Assembly (NCBI RefSeq): GCF_013055795.1
Contig: NZ_JABETO010000042.1
Span: 1-48,435 of the forward strand
DNA from: Streptomyces sp. I05A-00742
GTDB taxonomy: Bacteria > Actinomycetota > Actinomycetes > Streptomycetales > Streptomycetaceae
Direction of reading: 5' to 3'
Length of the DNA: 48,435 nt
A model generated the notes under the pieces. That model was given only the letters and a program-made list of their open reading frames with translations, was not told the DNA's origin and did no database searches. The first letter of the stretch is position 1. Every line of letters begins with the position of its first letter. The position numbers and the translations under genes are program-made. Below are positions 43,351-48,435 of this stretch, piece by piece.

Positions 43351-43416
43351 CGCCGCCGGCCCTCCCGCGTCCCGACGCCCGGCATCCCCACACCCCCGCT
43401 CCTAGACGGAGTCCCT

Positions 43417-44259
43417 TTGTCCACTGGTACCGACCCCAGACCGTCCGCCGCCGCCGGCTCCCCGGCGCGCGGCGGCGTCCACCACACCTCCCGGGCCGCG
43501 ATCGAGCCCCGCCACCTGCGCCGCGACCGCTGGTGGCTGGCGCCCGCCGCCACCGCGGCCGGCCTGCTGGCGTTCGTCGTCTACTCCACCTGGCGGGCGT
43601 TCGCGGACGAGCGCTACTACGCCGCCCCGTACGTCTCGCCGTTCTACTCGCCGTGCCTCGCCGAGCACTGCGTCCCCATGAAGGACGGCGCGGACTGGGA
43701 GGTCTTCGGCTCCTGGTGGACGCTGTCGCCCGCCCTGCTGGTGCTGATCTTCCCGCTGGGCTTCCGGCTCACCTGCTACTACTACCGCAAGGCGTACTAC
43801 CGCGGGTTCTGGGCCTCTCCCCCGGCCTGCGCGGTCGCCGAGCCGCACGCGAAGTACACCGGTGAGACCCGCTTCCCGCTGGTCCTGCAGAACATCCACC
43901 GGTACTTCTTCTACTTCGCGGTGATCGTCGCGGGCATCCTCACCTACGACGCCGTCCTCGGCTTCCGCGACGAGCGGGGCAACTGGGGCCATATGGGCCT
44001 CGGCACCCTCGTCCTGCTCGCCAACATCGCGCTGATCTGGGCGTACACGCTCTCCTGCCACTCGTGCCGGCACATCGTCGGCGGGCGCATCCGCACCTTC
44101 TCCAAGCACCCCGTGCGCTACCGCATGTGGGGCCTGGTCAGCCGGCTCAACGCCCGTCACATGCTGCTCGCCTGGGCCTCCCTGGTGAGCGTCGCGGTGG
44201 CCGACCTGTACGTGTACCTGGTCGCCGGCGGCGTGTTCGACGATCCGCGCTTCTTCTAG
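43417..44259 (+). CDS. Succinate dehydrogenase membrane anchor subunit (Sdh1 type)
   Basis: This 280-residue membrane protein has about five helices (near 42-58, 101-118, 152-175, 187-207 and 243-262). The TTG at 43417 is 6 nt after GGAG. It carries several Cys/His positions, above all SCHSCRH at 213-219 before a basic loop, and HRYFFYFAV near 154. It is the single anchor for SdhA and SdhB, which follow at once. Mycobacterial Sdh1 has been described with a membrane-embedded Rieske-type iron-sulfur cluster instead of heme. The CHxCxH pattern here would suit such a cluster, but ligation is inference. Confidence 0.85.
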   Translation: MSTGTDPRPSAAAGSPARGGVHHTSRAAIEPRHLRRDRWWLAPAATAAGLLAFVVYSTWRAFADERYYAAPYVSPFYSPCLAEHCVPMKDGADWEVFGSWWTLSPALLVLIFPLGFRLTCYYYRKAYYRGFWASPPACAVAEPHAKYTGETRFPLVLQNIHRYFFYFAVIVAGILTYDAVLGFRDERGNWGHMGLGTLVLLANIALIWAYTLSCHSCRHIVGGRIRTFSKHPVRYRMWGLVSRLNARHMLLAWASLVSVAVADLYVYLVAGGVFDDPRFF

Positions 44260-44272
44260 GAGAGACCTTCTG

Positions 44273-46210
44273 ATGACTCGGGTGGACCGGCAGTCCTGGG
44301 ACGTGGTCGTGGTCGGCGCGGGGGGCGCCGGGCTGCGCGCCGCGATCGAGGCCCGTGAGCAGGGGCTGCGCTGCGCGGTGATCTGCAAATCACTGTTCGG
44401 CAAGGCGCACACGGTGATGGCCGAGGGCGGCATCGCCGCCTGTATGGGCAATGTGAACGCGAACGACAACTGGCAGGTGCACTTCCGCGACACCCTGCGC
44501 GGGGGCAAGTTCCTCAACAACTGGCGGATGGCCGAACTGCTCTCCAGGGAGGCCCCCGACCGGGTGTGGGAGCTGGAGACCTGGGGCGCGGTCTTCGACC
44601 GGACGCCCGACGGGCGGATCTCGCAGCGGAACTTCGGCGGCCACGAGTACCCGCGGCTGGCGCATGTCGGCGACCGCACCGGCCTGGAGCTGATCCGCAC
44701 GCTCCAGCAGAAGGTCGTCGCCCTCCAGCAGGAGGACTTCCGGCGGCACGGGGACTACGAGGCCGGGCTGAAGGTGTTCCAGGAGTGCACCGTGACCCGG
44801 GTCCTGCGGGACCGGGGGCGGGTCTCCGGCGTCTTCGGCTACGAGCGCGAGTCCGGGCGCTTCTTCGTCCTGGAGGCCCCGGCCGTGGTGCTGGCCACCG
44901 GCGGCATCGGCAAGTCCTTCAAGGTGACGTCCAACTCCTGGGAGTACACGGGCGACGGGCACGCCCTGGCGCTGCTCGCGGGCGCCCGGCTGGTCAACAT
45001 GGAGTTCGTCCAGTTCCATCCGACGGGCATGGTCTGGCCGCCGTCCGTCAAGGGCATCCTCGTCACCGAGTCGGTGCGCGGGGACGGCGGGGTGCTGCGC
45101 AACAGCGACGGCAAGCGGTTCATGTTCGACTACATCCCGGACGTCTTCAAGGAGAAGTACGCGGAGACGGAGGGCGAGGGCGACCGCTGGTACACCGACC
45201 CCGACCACAACCGCCGTCCGCCGGAGCTGCTGCCGCGCGACGAGGTGGCGCGGGCGATCAACGCCGAGGTGAAGGCGGGCCGCGGCTCGCCGCACGGCGG
45301 GGTGTTCCTGGACGTCTCCACCCGGATGCCCGCCGAGGTCATCCGGCGCAAACTGCCGTCCATGCACCACCAGTTCAAGGAGCTGGCGGATGTGGACATC
45401 ACCGCGGAGGCGATGGAGGTCGGCCCGACCTGCCACTACGTGATGGGCGGCGTCGAGGTCGACCCGGACACCGCGGCGGCGGTCGGGGTGCCGGGTCTCT
45501 TCGCGGCCGGCGAGGTCGCGGGCGGGCTGCACGGTTCCAACCGGCTCGGCGGCAACTCCCTCTCCGACCTGCTGGTCTTCGGGCGGCGCGCGGGGCTGTA
45601 CGCGGCGCGGTACGCCGCGGAGTCGGTGGCCGCGGAACGGCCCGCGGTGTCCGACGCGGACGTCGCCTCGGCGGAGGCGGAGGCGCTGCGGCCGTTCGGG
45701 GCCGAGGAGACCACCGGGACCACCGGCGAGGCCGAGAACCCGTACACCCTGCACCAGGAGCTCCAGCAGTCGATGAACGACCTGGTCGGGATCATCCGCA
45801 GGGCGCCGGAGATGGAGGAGGCGCTGCGGCGTCTCTCGGGTCTGCGGGCCCGTGCCCGGCGGGCCGGGGTCGAGGGGCACCGGCAGTTCAACCCGGGCTG
45901 GCATCTGGCGCTGGATCTGCGCAACATGCTGCTGGTCAGCGAGTGTGTGGCGCGCGCGGCGCTGGAGCGCGCGGAGAGCCGGGGCGGCCACACCCGGGAC
46001 GACCACCCGGGGATGGACCGGCGGTGGCGGCGGGTCAACCTGGTCTGCCGGCTGGCGGACGACAGCACCGAACCGGCCGCCGAGGACCCGGCGCTGGGCC
46101 GGATCCAGCTGGAGCAGCGGGAGACGCCGCCGATGCGGCCCGACCTCCTGGAGCTGTTCGAGAAGGACGAGCTGAAGAAGTACCTGACGGACGAGGAGCT
46201 CACCCAATGA
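44273..46210 (+). CDS. sdhA: Succinate dehydrogenase flavoprotein subunit
   Basis: This 645-residue protein has the FAD-binding GAGGAG at residues 15-20 and the covalent-FAD histidine in KAHTVMAEGGI (His46). Substrate-site motifs are EFVQFHPTGMVWPPSVKG, LVTESVRGDGGVLRNSDG, PTCHYVMGGVEVD and HGSNRLGGNSLSDLLVFG. It oxidises succinate to fumarate and passes electrons to SdhB. The ATG at 44273 follows AGGAGAG and is 13 bp after the anchor gene. The stop overlaps the SdhB start (ATGA). The anchor, flavoprotein, iron-sulfur order fits the Sdh1 group of actinobacteria. Confidence 0.95.
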   Translation: MTRVDRQSWDVVVVGAGGAGLRAAIEAREQGLRCAVICKSLFGKAHTVMAEGGIAACMGNVNANDNWQVHFRDTLRGGKFLNNWRMAELLSREAPDRVWELETWGAVFDRTPDGRISQRNFGGHEYPRLAHVGDRTGLELIRTLQQKVVALQQEDFRRHGDYEAGLKVFQECTVTRVLRDRGRVSGVFGYERESGRFFVLEAPAVVLATGGIGKSFKVTSNSWEYTGDGHALALLAGARLVNMEFVQFHPTGMVWPPSVKGILVTESVRGDGGVLRNSDGKRFMFDYIPDVFKEKYAETEGEGDRWYTDPDHNRRPPELLPRDEVARAINAEVKAGRGSPHGGVFLDVSTRMPAEVIRRKLPSMHHQFKELADVDITAEAMEVGPTCHYVMGGVEVDPDTAAAVGVPGLFAAGEVAGGLHGSNRLGGNSLSDLLVFGRRAGLYAARYAAESVAAERPAVSDADVASAEAEALRPFGAEETTGTTGEAENPYTLHQELQQSMNDLVGIIRRAPEMEEALRRLSGLRARARRAGVEGHRQFNPGWHLALDLRNMLLVSECVARAALERAESRGGHTRDDHPGMDRRWRRVNLVCRLADDSTEPAAEDPALGRIQLEQRETPPMRPDLLELFEKDELKKYLTDEELTQ

Positions 46211-46986
46211 GTTATCAGGCCCGCTTCAAGGTGTGGCGGGGTGATGCGGACGGTGGCGGCCTCGCCGACTACGAGGTCGCCGTCAACGAGGGCGAGGTCG
46301 TCCTCGACATCATCCACCGGCTCCAGGCCACGGCCGCACCGGACCTCGCCGTCCGCTGGAACTGCAAGGCGGGCAAGTGCGGTTCGTGCAGTGCGGAGAT
46401 CAACGGCCGGCCGCGGCTGATGTGCATGACGCGGATGTCGGTCTTCGACCCGGCGGAGACGATCACGGTCACCCCGATGCGGGCCTTCCCGGTCGTCCGC
46501 GACCTGGTGACGGACGTGTCGTACAACTACGCCAAGGCGCGCGAGGTGGCGTCGTTCGCCCCGCCCGCGGGGCTGGCGCCGGGCGAGTACCGGATGCGGC
46601 AGCAGGACGTGGACCGGCTCCAGGAGTTCCGCAAGTGCATCGAGTGCTTCCTGTGCCAGAACACCTGCCATGTGGTGCGTGACCACGAGGAGAACAAGAC
46701 GGCCTTCGCCGGGCCGCGTTTCCTGATGCGCGTCGCCGAGCTGGACATGCACCCGCTGGACGCCGCCGGCGAGGCGGGCGTCGACCGCAAGGCGGCGGCC
46801 CGCGAGGACCACGGTCTCGGCTACTGCAACATCACCAAGTGCTGCACGGAGGTCTGCCCGGAGCACATCAAAATCACCGACAACGCGCTGATCCCGCTGA
46901 AGGAACGGGTGGTGGACCGCTCCTACGATCCGCTGGTCTGGCTGGGGAACAAGATCCGCCGCCGGGGCGCCGAGCACGGAACGTAA
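46207..46986 (+). CDS. sdhB: Succinate dehydrogenase iron-sulfur subunit
   Basis: This 259-residue protein has the plant-type 2Fe-2S site C53, C58, C61 and C73 (CKAGKCGSC and RLMC). The bacterial-type clusters are in KCIECFLCQNTCHVV and CNITKCCTEVCPEHIKI. It carries electrons from SdhA to the membrane anchor. The start at 46207 overlaps SdhA by 4 bp, so the subunits are translated in step. The sequence ends with a basic tail (KIRRRGAEHGT). Confidence 0.95.
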   Translation: MSYQARFKVWRGDADGGGLADYEVAVNEGEVVLDIIHRLQATAAPDLAVRWNCKAGKCGSCSAEINGRPRLMCMTRMSVFDPAETITVTPMRAFPVVRDLVTDVSYNYAKAREVASFAPPAGLAPGEYRMRQQDVDRLQEFRKCIECFLCQNTCHVVRDHEENKTAFAGPRFLMRVAELDMHPLDAAGEAGVDRKAAAREDHGLGYCNITKCCTEVCPEHIKITDNALIPLKERVVDRSYDPLVWLGNKIRRRGAEHGT

Positions 46987-47040
46987 TACCACACAGCCTC
47001 CCGGTAGCGGCTTTGACAAACCGGTCATACCCTCCGAAGT

Positions 47041-48435
47041 GTGACGCGGCTTTTGAGGCGGTACGGGCCCGGGGCGCCGGGCCCGGCCATCGTCGGCGCC
47101 CTCTTCGCGCTGTGCGTCCTCCTCCTCCCGGCGCCGCCCGTCGCCCGTGCCGAAACCCCCCTCGACCTGGACGCCGGCGGCCACGTCACCGACACCGTCG
47201 GCGCCCTCGGCCGGCGCCGGTCCCAGGTCGAGGCGGCCCTCGCCCGGCTGGCGGGCCGGCACGTCCAGCTCTACGTCACCTACGTCCACGACTTCTCCGG
47301 CCGCACCGGCCACGAGTGGGCCGACGCCACCGCCGACCGCAACGGTCTGGGCCCCCGTGATGTCCTGCTCGCCGTCGCCACCCATCCGCGGCAGTTCGCC
47401 GTCTCCGCCGCCCCGGACTCCGGCTTCCGCACCGACCAGCTCCAGCAGGTCGCCTCCATCGCCATCGCGCCCGCCCTCAAGGAGCACGACTGGGCCGGGG
47501 CCGCGATCGGCGCCGCCGACGGCTACCGGTCCGTCCTGGCCGGACAGGCCGTCCGGCCGCCCGTCATCGTCCCCGGCCGCAGCGACCCGGGGAGCAGCGG
47601 CCTGCTCCCCGGCGACCGGCGGTTCTGGGTGCCGGTGGCCGTGGGAACGCTGCTGTGCCTGATCGGACTGCTGCTGCGCCGGCGCCGTCGCCGCCGGGCC
47701 CGCCGACGCGTGACGACCGTTCCGTTCCGGGCGCCCGTCACCGTCTCCGCGTCGACCGAACCGGGCCTCGCCCGGATGGCGCAGCCGCTCACCCCGCTCC
47801 CCGACCTGGAGACGGAGGCGGCGCTCAACCTCGTCGCGACCGACGACGCCGTCCGCACCAGCGCCGAGGAGCTGCCCTTCGCCCTCGCCCAGCTCGGCGA
47901 GGCCGCCACCCTGCCCTTCGCCGAGGCCGTCGCCTATGCCAAGGGGGAGCTGGCGGACGCCTTCCGGCTGCGCCAGCGGCTCGACGACGCCCCCGTCCCG
48001 GACGACGACTTCCGCCGGCACGCCCTCGACGAGATCTGCTCCCGCTGCACCAGCGCCAACCGGCGGCTCGACGCCGAGGCGGCCGCGTTCGACCGGCTGC
48101 GCGGGCTGAAGGCCAACGCGGCACTGGTCCTCGACCGCGCGGAGGCCGTCGCACGGTCGCTGGAACCGCGCATCGACACTGCCGAGGACGCCCTGTCCGG
48201 CCTCCGCCGCTCCTGCACCGACGCCGCGCTGGCGCCCGCCCGGCGGTACCCCGCGGAGGCCCGCGACCGGCTCGCCTTCGCGGGCGCCGCCCTCGACGAG
48301 GCCCACACCGCCCTCGCCGACGGCGACCTCGACCGGGCGGCGGTCTCGGTGCGCGCCGCCGAGGGCGCCCTGTCCCAGGCCCGCACCCTGGCCACCGCCG
48401 CCCTGCGGCACGCCTGCGAACTCGGCGGCGCGGCG
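47041..48435 (+). CDS. TPM-domain membrane protein, partial (C-terminus outside window)
   Basis: At least 465 residues are present from a GTG at 47041. A signal peptide or anchor lies near 18-38 (IVGALFALCVLLLPAPPVAR), then a TPM domain (PF04536 type) from about 43 to 165, including QLYVTYVHDFSGRTGHEWAD and RDVLLAVATHPRQFAVSA. A membrane helix is near 199-215 (FWVPVAVGTLLCLIGLL), followed by a strongly basic run of arginines, and then a long Ala-rich helical cytoplasmic region with coiled-coil character. By family the TPM domain faces outward and is linked to protein quality control or folding, but no function is assigned. The ribosome-binding site is weak. The gene runs off the window. Confidence 0.82.
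   Translation, partial: MTRLLRRYGPGAPGPAIVGALFALCVLLLPAPPVARAETPLDLDAGGHVTDTVGALGRRRSQVEAALARLAGRHVQLYVTYVHDFSGRTGHEWADATADRNGLGPRDVLLAVATHPRQFAVSAAPDSGFRTDQLQQVASIAIAPALKEHDWAGAAIGAADGYRSVLAGQAVRPPVIVPGRSDPGSSGLLPGDRRFWVPVAVGTLLCLIGLLLRRRRRRRARRRVTTVPFRAPVTVSASTEPGLARMAQPLTPLPDLETEAALNLVATDDAVRTSAEELPFALAQLGEAATLPFAEAVAYAKGELADAFRLRQRLDDAPVPDDDFRRHALDEICSRCTSANRRLDAEAAAFDRLRGLKANAALVLDRAEAVARSLEPRIDTAEDALSGLRRSCTDAALAPARRYPAEARDRLAFAGAALDEAHTALADGDLDRAAVSVRAAEGALSQARTLATAALRHACELGGAA

Noticed and set aside
47013..47042. TTGACA at 47013 as the -35 of a TPM gene promoter
   Set aside because: No -10-like hexamer at 16-18 bp, and such a promoter would start inside the chosen coding sequence.
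45436..48411. 991-codon minus-strand open frame opposite the Sdh and TPM genes
   Set aside because: Shadow of the real plus-strand genes; no recognisable domain and poor codon-position bias.

Overview
The window is very GC-rich actinobacterial DNA, almost certainly from a Streptomyces chromosome. The signs are strong third-position G/C bias, frequent GTG/TTG starts, a mycothiol gene (mshB), an ECF sigma factor with a CU044_5270-type partner, several long oligopeptide ABC operons and an actinobacterial Sdh1-type succinate dehydrogenase. No rRNA, tRNA, CRISPR array, integrase or transposase was seen.

Layout. (1) 1-5.7 kb: a Pro/Gly-rich repeat protein (cut by the window edge), a DUF6113-like membrane protein overlapping mshB, a 64-residue membrane protein, and an S9/DPP-IV-type peptidase. 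(2) 6.0-12.2 kb, + strand: oligopeptide ABC operon 1, in the order permease, lipoprotein, permease, ATPase, ATPase (the order of the bldK locus). (3) 12.3-13.9 kb, - strand: ECF sigma factor and its membrane-anchored partner. (4) 14.2-19.9 kb, - strand: oligopeptide ABC operon 2, lipoprotein first. (5) 20.4-30.2 kb, + strand: a class I lanthipeptide locus made of two tandem precursor-LanB-LanC units. (6) 30.6-31.9 kb: a cytochrome P450. (7) 32.1-38.0 kb, - strand: oligopeptide ABC operon 3, a close paralogue of operon 2. (8) 38.5-42.7 kb, - strand: typA and an orphan peptide-binding lipoprotein with an unusual low-complexity insert. (9) 43.1-48.4 kb, + strand: a small coiled-coil protein, a three-gene succinate dehydrogenase operon and a TPM-domain membrane protein cut by the window edge.

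The most interesting part is 20.4-31.9 kb. Two small genes of 56 and 53 codons encode precursors that share a leader (N-terminal MTH, an LDLDV box, then SD...DF) but have unrelated Cys-ending cores. Each is driven by a matching promoter (TTGATC, 17-18 bp, TACTGT/TACAGT) and followed by a GC-rich attenuator hairpin. Each is followed by its own full-length LanB (glutamylation plus elimination domains) and LanC (all zinc and acid/base motifs present). No exporter, leader protease, immunity protein or regulator is recognisable in the window. The locus lies between two paralogous oligopeptide importers, and an adjacent P450 has an atypical I-helix (AALNS). This suggests a two-peptide lanthipeptide that borrows host export and proteolysis, possibly linked to peptide uptake or signalling. 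The product and the P450's involvement are inference.

Other structure: a two-copy inverted dispersed element of about 85 nt with covarying hairpins, a perfect 40-bp palindrome, two sets of 8-nt tandem repeats in untranslated regions next to substrate-binding protein genes, and a Cys/His-rich SCHSCRH motif in the Sdh membrane anchor.
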